Positions 34,172 to 43,945 of a stretch of DNA of 64,000 bases are shown piece after piece. This stretch comes from Methylomonas sp. UP202 (GTDB lineage Bacteria; Pseudomonadota; Gammaproteobacteria; Methylococcales; Methylomonadaceae), in contig NZ_CP123897.1 in assembly GCF_029910655.1 (NCBI RefSeq), forward strand, positions 5,135,547 through 5,199,546, given 5' to 3'. The notes under the pieces are model-generated. The model did not search any database. It saw only the letters and a list, made by a program, of their open reading frames with translations, and was not told where the DNA came from. The position numbers were made by a program, and so were the translations under genes. Within the stretch, counting starts at the first letter, position 1. Each line of letters starts with the position of its first letter.

Positions 34172-37100
34172 GCGGCGCGGCCGGATGCGTTCGCCGGCCG
34201 AAGCTGTCGGCGGACGCCGGTCTTCCGGTATAAAACCCTTGGTAGGACAAGCAGCCCTTGGCCTGTAGAAACTCGATTTGCTCCTGGGTTTCGACGCCTT
34301 CGGCAATCACGTTCAAGCCCAGATTCTTGGCCATGTTGATGATGGTTTCGACGATCACCGCGCCGTTGGGATCGACGGCGATGTCGCGGACGAAGCTTTG
34401 GTCGATTTTCAATTGGGAAATCGGCAACTTCTTCAGGTAGTACAGCGATGAGTAGCCTACCCCGAAATCGTCGATCGAGGTCAGGATGCCCATGCCTTGC
34501 AGGTCGCGCATTTTCTCGACGGTATCGTCGATGTCGCTGATCACGCAACCTTCGGTCAATTCGAGAACCAAGCGGCTGGCATCTATGCCGGTTTCGGCCA
34601 GAATGTGGCGAATGCGCGCGACGAAGCCGGCATGGCGGAATTGCCGGGAGCTGACATTGACCGCGATATGGCGTACCGGCACGGCTTGTTGATCCCAGCG
34701 GCGGATTTGCCGGCAAGCCTCTTCGATTACCCATTCGCCGATCGGCAGAATCAGTTGGGTTTCCTCGGCAACCGGAATGAATTCGGCCGGCGAAATCATG
34801 CCTTTTTCCGGATGCTGCCAGCGGATCAGCGCCTCGACGCTCAACACCCGGCCCAGGTGGTCGACCTGAGGCTGGTAATGCAGCAGAAACTGGCGGGACT
34901 TCAGCGCCTGGCGCAACTCCTTTTCCAAGGTCAGGCGCCGATCGGCCGACTGCTGCATCGACGGCCGGTAAAAGCTAATACTGTTGCGGCCGTTGGCCTT
35001 GGCGCGGTACATCGCGGTGTCGGCTTGCTGGATAACCGCCTCGGGTTGGTCGGTCGCCTCCGGAAATAGCGTGACGCCGATGCTGGTCGAAAAATGGTGT
35101 TCGCCCCCAAAGACTTGAAACGGTTGATTGATGGTCTGCAGAATTTTTTCCGCCAGCATCGCGGCGTGATCGCTGACCTGTTCCATCAAGTGATAACGGC
35201 CGGGCACCATGACGATGAACTCGTCGCCGCCCAGCCGGCAGGCAGTGTCTTCTTCGCGGATAATATTCCGCAAGCGCCGGGCCACCTGGGTCAGCAAGTC
35301 GTCGCCGACATTGTGGCCGAGCGAATCGTTCAAATGCTTGAAATGATCCAAATCCAGAAAAAATAGCGCGCCATAGGTCTGCTGACGTTTGGCGGCGGCG
35401 ATTTCTTGTTTCAGCCTGTCCAGTAGCAAACGGCGGTTAGGTAAGCCGGTTAACGGGTCGTAAAACGCCAGCTCGTGAATTTCCCGTTCCGCGGCTTTTT
35501 GTTCGCTGATGTCCGAAAATATGGCCACATAGTTCAACAAGCGGTTTTGGTCGTCGCGGACGCCGGTCACGGTCAGCCAGCCGGGGAAGGGCTTGCCGTC
35601 CTTATGTCGGCTCCAAAACTCGCCTTGCCATTGGTTCTTGTCCGCCAGGGCGCGAACAATCCCGCGGCCAATCTTACGCGCCGGCGTGCCGCTCAATAAT
35701 AGCCTGGCATGGCGACCGACGATTTCCTCGGCCGGATAACCGGTAATATCCGTAAAGGCGTCGTTGACCCGAACGACGGCGCCGTGGGGATCGGCAATCA
35801 GGATGGCCTCGTGGGACTGAAACGTCGTCGCGGCGACGCGCAGTTCGTTCTCCTGGCGCTTGCGCCGCTCGATCTCGATGTTCAGGGCTTGATTGCTGCG
35901 TAGCAGGTCGCGGGTTTTCAGTGCTACCAGTTCTTCCACCCGGGCGGTGCGGCCGGTGATCAGCATCAAACCGAACGCGGTCAAGGCCGAGAACACGAAG
36001 CCGCCAAGCAGCAGCCAACGCGCGTTCCAGGTGTGCTGAAGCGCATAGAACTCTGGCGCCGGCCGATAAATCAAGGTCCAAAGACGGTCCGCAAAAGCGA
36101 TGGTTTCTCGTTTTTCGAAAGCAGGCAAATGCAGACTGTCGAAGCGGTTCTGGGTTTGATTGTCGAATAGCGGAGTCTCGCCCTCCTTGATCGCCAGAAC
36201 CAGCCGACTGTCCGGTAGTAGCGCGCGCGGATGGGCGATTTCGTCGCTCAACGTGAACACGCTGGCGAGCATACCGATTAATCCGGCTCGGCGTTCGGAC
36301 GCGGACCGACCGACGCCGCTGGCGTATACCGGCGTATACAGCGCCCAAGCGCGATCTCCGCGGCGGGCCAATGTCGATTCGCCGCTGCCCGCCGCCGTCA
36401 GAATCGCGGCGGCGGCCTCGGGTTCGCTCGCGGCGTCGAAGCCATCGGGCTGGCTGGTGCCAACCCGATAGAGTTGGGGGAAATAGTAAGGGCGGTGTTC
36501 GGCGGCCAACCAGCCGCCCGCGGAATACTCGAGTACATCTAGGCGATACTGGCCTTCGAAACCCAGTCGATCTTCGGCGCGCACCAGCGGCAACCATTCC
36601 AGCGCTAAAAACTCGGGATGCGCCTCGAGCAGCGCTTTGCCGAACACGTTGAATTGCTCGCGGCCGATGAATTTATTGCTGTCGAATAGCGCCCGCAAAG
36701 TGCGGTTGACTGACAGGTGATCGGCGATGTGTTGGCGCAGCGTCGCGCTCAGCAATGCGGTTTGCTTGCCGAAGCCATCCCGGAGACGTTGAATCTCTTG
36801 GTGCCGGTTAAACTCGAAGGCGGCGGCGACCAAACCGACGCATACCAGGAGCGGCATCACCACCGACACCCGCCGACGCCGCCAAACGTGGCGCGGCGCG
36901 GCAATGAAGGGTAACAACAGCGGCGTGAAAATCACCGTGCCTATCGAATCGCCGACCCACCAAACGCCCCAATTGAAGGCCAGATCGGCCGGCGCGACCA
37001 ATCCTCTGCTGAACAAGTAGGTACAGCCGACCGTCGCGGAAACCAGGCAACTGAGGATGGCCAATGCAAAAAAACTGACGATGTGCCGGCTATCCATCAA

Positions 37101-37445
37101 GGGATTGAATTGCCCCAGCCAGCGCCGGATCGAAAAAGCGCCCAGCAGGGCTTGCCCACAGGCGCCGAGCGCGGCGGTAGCGCCCAACCACAATGGAGCC
37201 AGATTATCTTCGAATAGCGTTGGGTTTAAAAAGGCGTGGACCTGCGCGGCCAACGCGCCGAGGAACAATCCGGGCAGGATGGTTTTGCCGTAAACCAGCG
37301 TCACGGCCAGGGCGATGCCGGCCGGCGGCCACACCGGGCTGGCGTAGTTGGGCGGCGTCGTTAGCAGGCCACCCAGGTAACCGCCAACGAAATACGCCAG
37401 CGCCACCGTCAAATTCGCCAATATAAGTTTCAGTGCGGCAGGCAT
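34164..37445 (-). CDS. MASE1-CHASE-PAS-GGDEF-EAL cyclic-di-GMP protein
   Basis: A 1093-residue inner-membrane signalling protein. Order: MASE1 sensor with about eight helices (1-205; SPVWPPAGIALAVTLVYG), CHASE-type periplasmic domain (about 222-415), a further helix (about 465-490), PAS (about 538-590; ADPHGAVVRVNDAFTDITGY) with PAC, GGDEF (CRLGGDEFIVMV, about 740) and EAL (SVEALIRW, about 871). The GGDEF motif is intact with an upstream inhibitory RxxD site (REED). The EAL side has EAL, ELTEG and DDFGVGYSS, so both cyclase and phosphodiesterase activities are possible. Ligand unknown. Confidence 0.93.
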   Translation of the reverse strand: MPAALKLILANLTVALAYFVGGYLGGLLTTPPNYASPVWPPAGIALAVTLVYGKTILPGLFLGALAAQVHAFLNPTLFEDNLAPLWLGATAALGACGQALLGAFSIRRWLGQFNPLMDSRHIVSFFALAILSCLVSATVGCTYLFSRGLVAPADLAFNWGVWWVGDSIGTVIFTPLLLPFIAAPRHVWRRRRVSVVMPLLVCVGLVAAAFEFNRHQEIQRLRDGFGKQTALLSATLRQHIADHLSVNRTLRALFDSNKFIGREQFNVFGKALLEAHPEFLALEWLPLVRAEDRLGFEGQYRLDVLEYSAGGWLAAEHRPYYFPQLYRVGTSQPDGFDAASEPEAAAAILTAAGSGESTLARRGDRAWALYTPVYASGVGRSASERRAGLIGMLASVFTLSDEIAHPRALLPDSRLVLAIKEGETPLFDNQTQNRFDSLHLPAFEKRETIAFADRLWTLIYRPAPEFYALQHTWNARWLLLGGFVFSALTAFGLMLITGRTARVEELVALKTRDLLRSNQALNIEIERRKRQENELRVAATTFQSHEAILIADPHGAVVRVNDAFTDITGYPAEEIVGRHARLLLSGTPARKIGRGIVRALADKNQWQGEFWSRHKDGKPFPGWLTVTGVRDDQNRLLNYVAIFSDISEQKAAEREIHELAFYDPLTGLPNRRLLLDRLKQEIAAAKRQQTYGALFFLDLDHFKHLNDSLGHNVGDDLLTQVARRLRNIIREEDTACRLGGDEFIVMVPGRYHLMEQVSDHAAMLAEKILQTINQPFQVFGGEHHFSTSIGVTLFPEATDQPEAVIQQADTAMYRAKANGRNSISFYRPSMQQSADRRLTLEKELRQALKSRQFLLHYQPQVDHLGRVLSVEALIRWQHPEKGMISPAEFIPVAEETQLILPIGEWVIEEACRQIRRWDQQAVPVRHIAVNVSSRQFRHAGFVARIRHILAETGIDASRLVLELTEGCVISDIDDTVEKMRDLQGMGILTSIDDFGVGYSSLYYLKKLPISQLKIDQSFVRDIAVDPNGAVIVETIINMAKNLGLNVIAEGVETQEQIEFLQAKGCLSYQGFYTGRPASADSFGRRTHPAAPLT

Positions 37446-37475
37446 GATAGAGGCGCTGTTTTAGGTCGAAAGCCT

Positions 37476-37949
37476 CTAATCAGCGGATTCGCCGAAACGG
37501 CGGGTATCCAAATCGTAAGCCTGGCCAAAGCCGGCGATATACCGGCCGTGGATAGGGGTCAGCGCCAGCAACCGAAAATCGGGCAAGCTTCGCAGCAATG
37601 CCACGGTCGCGCCCAAGCGTTGCTGCATCGAATCCAGCACGCTGCCGTATTCACCGCTATCGGCCTCGACTTCCGCGACCCGACACTCGAAACTGGCCCG
37701 GCGCCGGGCGAAGGGATTCGCGGCGTCTGCTTCCGGTTCGATCAGCAGAACGCCGGCCCGACGATGCGTCAGCAGGTTGCCGGTATGACTGGCCAAGGCG
37801 CTAACGAAAATGTGGAACGCGCCGCGATCGAACAGAAACGGCGCGTAACTGGCTTCAGCGTGATGTTGTTCGGAGCGGGTCGCCAGCATCAAGCTATCCA
37901 GACGCGCGATTAAGGCCAGGCATTCGGCGTCCGGTTGCGGTGAATTCAT
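37476..37949 (-). CDS. pyridoxamine 5'-phosphate oxidase-fold protein (HugZ-like)
   Basis: A 157-residue split-barrel protein from the ATG at 37949 (MNSPQPDAECLAL), which overlaps the tag stop as ATGA. LDSLMLATRSEQHHAEASYA, HIFVSALASHTGNLLTHRRA and FRLLALTPIHGRYIAGFGQAY match the HugZ/HutZ heme-utilisation group within the PNPOx family. Flavin or heme binding is expected but not shown by motif alone. The C-terminal DUF2470 domain of longer relatives is absent. Confidence 0.75.
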   Translation of the reverse strand: MNSPQPDAECLALIARLDSLMLATRSEQHHAEASYAPFLFDRGAFHIFVSALASHTGNLLTHRRAGVLLIEPEADAANPFARRRASFECRVAEVEADSGEYGSVLDSMQQRLGATVALLRSLPDFRLLALTPIHGRYIAGFGQAYDLDTRRFGESAD

Positions 37950-38521
37950 TGAAGGGCGGGCGAAAGTTGCGGGTGGCGAAAGCAATCGACGGTGTGGTCG
38001 TTGACCATGCCGACCGCCTGCATATAAGCATAGCAGATGGTTTTGCCGACGAATTTAAAGCCGCGCTTTTGCAGATCCTTGCTCATTCGCGCCGATGCTT
38101 CAGTGTAGGCCGGAATCTCGGCGTGAGCGCGCCACCGATTTTGCACGGTCCGGCCATCGACAAAACCCCAAATATAGCGGTCGAAACTGCCATAGGCTTG
38201 CTTAACCTCCAAGAAGGCGTTGGCGTTGGCGACGGCGGCCTGGATTTTCAGGCGGTTACGGACGATGCCGGGATTTTGCAACAGGCTGTCGATTTTGCCC
38301 TGATCGTAGGCGGCGATTTTCAGCGGATCGAAGTCGTCGAAGGCGCTACGATAAGCCGGCCGCTTGTCCAGTATCGTTCGCCAGCTCAAGCCGGCCTGGG
38401 CGCCTTCCAGAATCAAGAACTCGAACAGCCGCCGGTCGTCGTGCAGCGGCACGCCCCATTCGTGGTCGTGGTAATGCTCTTCGTTGGCGCTGGCCAGCGC
38501 CCAGACGCATTTGCCGGCCAT
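37946..38521 (-). CDS. tag: DNA-3-methyladenine glycosylase I
   Basis: Excises 3-methyladenine from alkylated DNA. The 191-residue protein has KCVWALASANEEHYHDHEWG near the start, the catalytic-pocket segment FEFLILEGAQAGLSWRTIL, and the zinc-binding C-terminal NDHTVDCFRH, all matching Tag. It abuts yajD (shared base at 38521) and overlaps the HugZ-like gene, so the three are probably co-transcribed. Confidence 0.95.
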   Translation of the reverse strand: MAGKCVWALASANEEHYHDHEWGVPLHDDRRLFEFLILEGAQAGLSWRTILDKRPAYRSAFDDFDPLKIAAYDQGKIDSLLQNPGIVRNRLKIQAAVANANAFLEVKQAYGSFDRYIWGFVDGRTVQNRWRAHAEIPAYTEASARMSKDLQKRGFKFVGKTICYAYMQAVGMVNDHTVDCFRHPQLSPALQ

Positions 38522-38880
38522 CAGTCTTTGTTCATCAGCTTTTTCAGATCCGCGAAGGGGTTGAAGGTAGCGGTCGGCGACTTGCCGTCCGAGCTACCCT
38601 TGCTACCGTAGCGCACTTGCTCCTCATAGCGTTGATGCTCGTTGTCGTGGCAATACAAGCACAGCAATTCCCAGTTGCTGCCGTCCGGCGGATTATGGTC
38701 GTGATCGTGGTTGACGTGATGCACCGTCAATTCGCGCAAGTTCTTGTGGTCGAATTCGCGGGCGCAGCGGCCGCAAATCCACGGAAACAATTTCAGCGCT
38801 TGCTCGCGGTAGCCTTTTTCGCGCTCTTCCTTGTAACGCCGGGCCTCGGCGATGATGTGATAGGCTTTGTTGTCCGACAT
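38521..38880 (-). CDS. yajD: YajD-like HNH nuclease family protein
   Basis: A 119-residue HNH protein. The zinc/HNH elements are CGRCAREFDHKNLRELTVHH (pair of Cys and HH), NHDHDHNPPDGSNWELLCLY and CHDNEHQR. Opening AYHIIAEARRYKEEREKGYR and C-terminal NPFADLKKLMNKD are typical of YajD. Substrate is unknown. Upstream of tag on the same strand. Confidence 0.9.
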   Translation of the reverse strand: MSDNKAYHIIAEARRYKEEREKGYREQALKLFPWICGRCAREFDHKNLRELTVHHVNHDHDHNPPDGSNWELLCLYCHDNEHQRYEEQVRYGSKGSSDGKSPTATFNPFADLKKLMNKD

Positions 38881-38895
38881 GTCGATACTCCTGGG

Positions 38896-39909
38896 TCAGC
38901 CGCCGGTCGCGCTCATGTGCCGCAGAATGACCGGCTGTTCATGGATGTTGAATTCGTGCTTTTCCGGCTTGATGCGCATCGCCGCGACGATAGCCTGTTG
39001 CAAGACCGCCAAATCGCCCGGATGCTCGCGGACCACCGCCTTCAAATCGACCGAATGTTCGTTGCCCAGACACAGTAATAGCCTGCCTTCGGCGGTCAGG
39101 CGCACCCGATTGCAAGCGGCGCAGAAATTGGCGCTAAGCGGTGAGATAAAACCCACCCGACTGGTACTGCCGGCCACCCGAAAATACGCCGACGGGCCGC
39201 CGGTCGAGTCGGCGATGGCTTCGAGTTTGAAGCGCGGCCGTAAGTCGGCGCGAATCGCCTCGCTGGGGTAATAACTGTCGCCGCGCCGGTGTTGATCGAC
39301 TTTGCCCAACGGCATTTCCTCGATAAAACTGATGTCCAGACCGCGCTCGACCGCGAATTGCACCAGATCGCCGACCTCGGCGTGGTTGCGCTCTTTCATG
39401 ACGACCGCATTCAGCTTGATGCGCTCGAAACCCGCCGAGCGGGCGGCCTCGATGCCGGCCAGCACTTGGCCGAGTTCGCCGGTACGGGTCAAGGCTTTGA
39501 ATTTGACCGGGTCCAGGGTATCCAGGCTGATGTTGATGCGTTTGACGCCGGCGGCACGCAAGTCGCCGGCCATATCAGCCAGATGCGAGCCATTGCTGGT
39601 CATGACCAATTCGTCGAGGCCGGATATGGCGCCGATGTTGCGTAATAAATCCAACGCGCCGTTACGCACCAGCGGCTCGCCGCCGGTGACCCTAATCTTG
39701 TTGACGCCAAGGCCGACGAAGGCTTCGCAGATGAACTGGATTTCTTCCAGACTGAGAATTTGATTGCGCGGCAGAAACGTCATGTCTTCGGCCATGCAGT
39801 ACACGCAACGAAAGTCGCAACGATCGGTAATCGATACCCGAAGGTAATTGACGACCCGCCCGAAGCGGTCTGTCAGTTGGAAGGGTCTAATCGCTTGTAC
39901 GGAGCCCAT
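38896..39909 (-). CDS. moaA: GTP 3',8-cyclase (molybdenum cofactor biosynthesis protein A)
   Basis: Radical-SAM enzyme converting GTP to 3',8-cyclo-7,8-dihydro-GTP, first step of Moco synthesis. The N-terminal [4Fe-4S] ligands are Cys31, Cys35 and Cys38 (DRCDFRCVYC); the second cluster is in NFCAACNRVRLTAEGRLLLC. The C-terminal GG needed for radical catalysis is present (ATGG end). Length 337, normal. The matching moaB is 28 kb away. Confidence 0.96.
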   Translation of the reverse strand: MGSVQAIRPFQLTDRFGRVVNYLRVSITDRCDFRCVYCMAEDMTFLPRNQILSLEEIQFICEAFVGLGVNKIRVTGGEPLVRNGALDLLRNIGAISGLDELVMTSNGSHLADMAGDLRAAGVKRINISLDTLDPVKFKALTRTGELGQVLAGIEAARSAGFERIKLNAVVMKERNHAEVGDLVQFAVERGLDISFIEEMPLGKVDQHRRGDSYYPSEAIRADLRPRFKLEAIADSTGGPSAYFRVAGSTSRVGFISPLSANFCAACNRVRLTAEGRLLLCLGNEHSVDLKAVVREHPGDLAVLQQAIVAAMRIKPEKHEFNIHEQPVILRHMSATGG

Positions 39910-40027
39910 CGAAATCGTCCGGGAAAAGAAGCGAAAATTCTACCACAGACTCGCTCGGCGGCCAGTTACGGCGGCCAAGCTCGGCTGAAAGTGCGGCGAT
40001 AGACCGTGGTGGACGGGATGGGTTCAG

Positions 40028-41038
40028 TTATCCGCCGGTTTCGCGGCGACTTTCCGGTAAGTGCGCGAGCAGAAAATCGCCGATTCGTTGCTCCAGCCAA
40101 AATGCCGGCCGCCACGGCAAACGGCCGCCTACGAAGCCGACGTGGCCGCCGCCGCCACAAATTTGCAACGTCACGCCGGACGCCAACTCGGCGGCGGCCG
40201 GTAGCGCCGCCGGCGTCATGAACGGGTCGTCCTCGGCCTGCAGAATCAAGGTTGGAACCTCGATTCGTCCCAGAAATTGGCGCGAACTGGAGCGTCGGTA
40301 GTAATCGTGCGCGTCGCTGAAACCGTGCAGCCGCGCCACCACCCGGTCGTCGTATTCCCAAAACGAACGGATCGGCGCCAGATCGCCCAAGTCGTCGAGC
40401 AAGCCGGCTTGCTCGATACGGCCCAGGCGGTACAGATGGCGACGCTTGGCGACGATGTATTGTTTTAGCTCGCGCAATAGATAATCGCGATAGATTCTGG
40501 ATAGGCCGCGATCCAAGCGGTCGGCGCACAGATTCAACATCAACGGCACGGACACCGCGACGGCACCGAACAGCTCAATCGAATCGCGCCGTTCTCCCAG
40601 CCATTTCAACAATACGTTGCCGCCCAGCGAAAACCCGACGGCCGCCAACGCGGTGTCCGGCAGGCGCCGGCGCAGGGTATGGTAGAGAAAATCCACATCC
40701 TCGGTGTCGCCGGAATGATAGCAGCGCGCCAGCCGATTCATCTCGCCGCCGCAACCGCGAAAATTCAGGGCTACGCTGCCGATGCCGAGTTGATGGAGTC
40801 GCCGCTGCACGCCGACGATATAACCCGAACGGCTACTGCCGGCTAGGCCGTGCAGCAAGATCGTCAGTGTGGGTTGCCGGTCGTAGAGCCAATCCAAATC
40901 GACGAAATCGCCGTCCGGCGTCTCCAATCGCTCGCGCCGCAAGTCGATCGGTGCTTCGACGCGGCGCAGCAAGGCTGGATAGATAGTTTGCAAATGGCGG
41001 TTGTTCAGCCACCAAGCTGGGCGGAATTCGTTGGACAT
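40028..41038 (-). CDS. YheT-like alpha/beta hydrolase
   Basis: A 336-residue hydrolase of the YheT/ABHD group (COG0429). Start RPAWWLNNRHLQTIYPAL is diagnostic. The nucleophile elbow is GFSLGGN (about residue 138), the oxyanion region LLHGLAGSSRSGY and the catalytic His in CGGGGHVGF, with an Asp in ILQAEDDPFM. Substrate unknown; esterase-like activity is expected. Confidence 0.9.
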   Translation of the reverse strand: MSNEFRPAWWLNNRHLQTIYPALLRRVEAPIDLRRERLETPDGDFVDLDWLYDRQPTLTILLHGLAGSSRSGYIVGVQRRLHQLGIGSVALNFRGCGGEMNRLARCYHSGDTEDVDFLYHTLRRRLPDTALAAVGFSLGGNVLLKWLGERRDSIELFGAVAVSVPLMLNLCADRLDRGLSRIYRDYLLRELKQYIVAKRRHLYRLGRIEQAGLLDDLGDLAPIRSFWEYDDRVVARLHGFSDAHDYYRRSSSRQFLGRIEVPTLILQAEDDPFMTPAALPAAAELASGVTLQICGGGGHVGFVGGRLPWRPAFWLEQRIGDFLLAHLPESRRETGG

Positions 41039-41287
41039 TGACTACCGCGGCATTTCAGGCGAACCGCGAAACGGTTCGGAGGCGTCCCGAGAATCGCCAA
41101 CCGAGCGACCAAAAACCCAATCGGGACCAAGCCGCTCAACCGAGGCCGTCAGTTTGGAATGTAAGGACATCATTGAAACATTCGTTCGGTAATCGGCCGA
41201 TTCGCCGCCCGGTCGGCCTGGTGTTACCATGATCCCATCTCAAGCTGGTTGCGTTGACCGACGAGCATAGACGATTTACCGGCCACA

Positions 41288-42385
41288 ATGCCAGAACCCG
41301 CACCCGATTCGCTCACGATGTCCAGACCCGTTGCCGTTAAGCCCAAGAAACTCGCCGCGCCGGCTCGCAAACCGAAGCCTGCGGGGCCATCCGCTCGCAA
41401 ACCTCGGCGTAAACCGCCGCCGGCCCCGCCATCCGACTGGCGTTTGCTGGCGGCCGAGGCCGTCGGCTTGGGCTTGGCCGCCGTGTTGGCGACGATGGTG
41501 GCGCTGGGCTATTCAGCGAGTTGGTTATCCGGCTCGGGATTTTTTAGCAGCTTGCTACCGTTTGCCAGCGGCGTCGTGGCGTTGATCGTGACAGCGGCCT
41601 TGTTGTTGGTCGGCTGGTACCAATTGCGCGTGCCATTGGCGCGGCGGTTGGCGCAGCTGCCGGCCGGCCTGGCGCTGATCCTGGCGCTGGGGATGCTGTG
41701 GTTTGTGTTTCACGACGGCTATACCCCGGTATTCGGCCACTTTCGCACGTTGGTTGGCGGCAAGTCCGAGGCTGAGCGGGTGACGCTGGCTCACCAGGTT
41801 TACGCCGCTTACCGTCGCCACGAAATCGGCGGCCTGCAAAAACTGCTGCAACGCGCCGACGCCTACCGTTCGGCGATCCGCGAAGCCGCCGACGCCATCG
41901 GCGTCGACGAGCACCTGTTGCTGGGGGTAGCCGCCACCGAATCGTCGTTTTTACCGCGCGACAGTCATGACGGCGGTAAAGGTTTGTTCCAGATTACCGC
42001 GGTACCCAAGTTCATCACCCGTCAGGCCGCCGATTTACTCGACGTGGCGGAACCGCAAGTGAACGATCCGCGCCATAACGCTTATCTGGCGGCCGCCACG
42101 TTAAAGCACTATCTTGAGGAAATGCGCGGCGATTTGTTTCTGGGTTTGCTGGCTTACAACATCGGGCCGCGCAACGGTGGTTTGCGCTTCATCATGCAGC
42201 AATACGGCGCGACCGATTTCGTGACGATGCAGCCCTATTTGCAAACCCTGCCGCGCGACTATCCGATCCGGGTTTTGTCCTACGCGCTGGCTTTCAAGCT
42301 GTGGCAACGGGACGGCAAATTGTTGGCCTACGAAGAAGGCGATAATGCCGTCAAAATCCAGCAGCTTGGCATACCGGGGTTTTGA
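41288..42385 (+). CDS. membrane-anchored SLT-domain lytic transglycosylase
   Basis: A 365-residue protein. A Pro/Lys/Arg-rich cytosolic tail (about 12-45) is followed by three transmembrane helices (about 50-140) and a periplasmic SLT domain. The catalytic Glu218 lies in GVAATESSFLPRDSHDGGKG, followed by GLFQI and, later, LGLLAYNIGPRNGG, matching transglycosylase SLT domains. It would cleave murein glycan strands to anhydro-muropeptides, which the AmpG-like protein encoded next could import. Confidence 0.87.
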   Translation: MPEPAPDSLTMSRPVAVKPKKLAAPARKPKPAGPSARKPRRKPPPAPPSDWRLLAAEAVGLGLAAVLATMVALGYSASWLSGSGFFSSLLPFASGVVALIVTAALLLVGWYQLRVPLARRLAQLPAGLALILALGMLWFVFHDGYTPVFGHFRTLVGGKSEAERVTLAHQVYAAYRRHEIGGLQKLLQRADAYRSAIREAADAIGVDEHLLLGVAATESSFLPRDSHDGGKGLFQITAVPKFITRQAADLLDVAEPQVNDPRHNAYLAAATLKHYLEEMRGDLFLGLLAYNIGPRNGGLRFIMQQYGATDFVTMQPYLQTLPRDYPIRVLSYALAFKLWQRDGKLLAYEEGDNAVKIQQLGIPGF

Positions 42386-42386
42386 T

Positions 42387-42413
42387 CGCGAGGGCTTAAA
42401 CGCGAGCCTCGCG
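42387..42413 (+). terminator. hairpin after the transglycosylase gene
   Basis: CGCGAGG (42387-42393) pairs with CCTCGCG (42407-42413) around a 13-nt loop, just after the stop at 42385. No T-run, so termination would be weak; it could serve both convergent genes. Confidence 0.4.
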
Positions 42414-42560
42414 AAGTCGGCGGGAATGGGTCAGCGGAAACTCCACGGATTTGAAGATCTACGACATTCGAATTTCTAGGGTTGCCAATAACCGCTCATT
42501 GGCCGATCTTGGACATGGGTGCGGCAGGTTAGCTTGTATCGCCTGTCGCCATATCCGCTG

Positions 42561-43904
42561 TTATTTGTCCGGGCTGGCCGTCGGCAAGCGCATCAGCACA
42601 AGCACCAACACCACTCCAGGCAGACCGATCACGGCTGAATACACGAAAAAAGCATGGTAACCGAACTGCGCGACCACTTCGCCGGAAATACTGCCGATCA
42701 ATTTGGCCGGCAAGGTCATCAACGAGCTGAACAAAGCGTATTGGGTGGCGGTGTAAGCCGTATTGGTCAGACTGGACAGATAGGCGATGAAAGCCGCCGA
42801 GGCAATGCCGCCACTAAGGTTGTCGGCACTGATGACGCCGGCCAATAAGCGGGTATCTGGCTCGACGACCGCCAATGCGGCGAACAGCAAATTGGTGGCG
42901 GCTACAATCACGGCCCCGAGCAGCAGCGGTCGCATGATGCCGAACTTCATCACCAGCACCCCGCCCAGCGAAGTACCGAGGATGGTCATGAAAAAGCCAA
43001 AAATTTTGCTGACGTCGGCAATATCCTTTTTACTGAAACCCAGTTCCAGATAAAAGGGGTTTGCCATCACGCCCATCGCGATGTCGCTCATCTTGTAAAC
43101 CGCGATCAGCAGTAATATCAGCAACCCGGTTCTGCCGTTTCGCTGGAAAAACTCGACAAACGGACTAAGCACCGCGTCCGACAACCAACCCGTCAATCGC
43201 TTGAGGGGCGAAGACAAATCGGCAATACCCAGCGCCGATTCGAGCGATGCTTCCAGCTGCCGTTCTTCAGCCGCTTGCTTGTGAGACGGCTCTTTGACCA
43301 ACAGCGTCGTGATGATGCCCAACAACATCGACGCGGCCATGACCTGGTAAGCCAATCGCCAACTGGCGAATTCTGCGATATAAAAAACACCGGCTCCGGC
43401 GGCCAATAGCGACAAGCGATATCCAAATACATACATGGCGGCCATCGCGCCTTGAAAGCGGACAGCGGCCGCCTCGATTCGATAGGCATCGATGGCGATA
43501 TCCTGGGTCGCCGAGCAAAAAGCCACCAATACGGCCAGCAATGCGACATCCGCCAAGTGACCCACCACATCCGCGCCGCTGATCGCCCATAGGCCGGCCG
43601 CGATGCCGAGTTGCGCGCTCAGTATCCAACTACGCCGCCGCCCTAGCCAGGAATCCAAAAGTGGTAGCGGCAAACGATCGACCACCGGCGCCCACAACAC
43701 TTTGACGGAATAAGCGACGCCGACCAAGCTGAAGTAGCCGATGACCGACAAATCGACGTGTTCGTCGGCCAGCCAAGCGGAGAGCGTGGTCGAAATCAAC
43801 GAAAAAGGCAGGCCGGCCGAAAAACCCAGAAAGATCATCGCCGCGACCCTCGGCCGGGTATAAACAAAAAAAGCGCTGTGCCAACTACCAGAGGTGTTTG
43901 ACAC
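42561..43904 (-). CDS. AmpG-like muropeptide permease (MFS)
   Basis: A 447-residue inner-membrane transporter of about 12 helices. I use the GTG at 43904 (VSNTSGSWHSAFFVYTR) behind AAGGAAAG; the frame is open to 44012 but would run into nhaD. Helix 1 has VAAMIFLGFSAGLPFSLIST, then VDRLPLPLLDSWLGRRRSWI, both AmpG-like. It likely imports GlcNAc-anhydroMurNAc peptides for wall recycling. The adjacent, convergent SLT transglycosylase supports this role. Confidence 0.85.
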   Translation of the reverse strand: MSNTSGSWHSAFFVYTRPRVAAMIFLGFSAGLPFSLISTTLSAWLADEHVDLSVIGYFSLVGVAYSVKVLWAPVVDRLPLPLLDSWLGRRRSWILSAQLGIAAGLWAISGADVVGHLADVALLAVLVAFCSATQDIAIDAYRIEAAAVRFQGAMAAMYVFGYRLSLLAAGAGVFYIAEFASWRLAYQVMAASMLLGIITTLLVKEPSHKQAAEERQLEASLESALGIADLSSPLKRLTGWLSDAVLSPFVEFFQRNGRTGLLILLLIAVYKMSDIAMGVMANPFYLELGFSKKDIADVSKIFGFFMTILGTSLGGVLVMKFGIMRPLLLGAVIVAATNLLFAALAVVEPDTRLLAGVISADNLSGGIASAAFIAYLSSLTNTAYTATQYALFSSLMTLPAKLIGSISGEVVAQFGYHAFFVYSAVIGLPGVVLVLVLMRLPTASPDK

Positions 43905-43945
43905 GCGCTTTCCTTGGTTTACAACGACAATCCGACCGACGGCGC

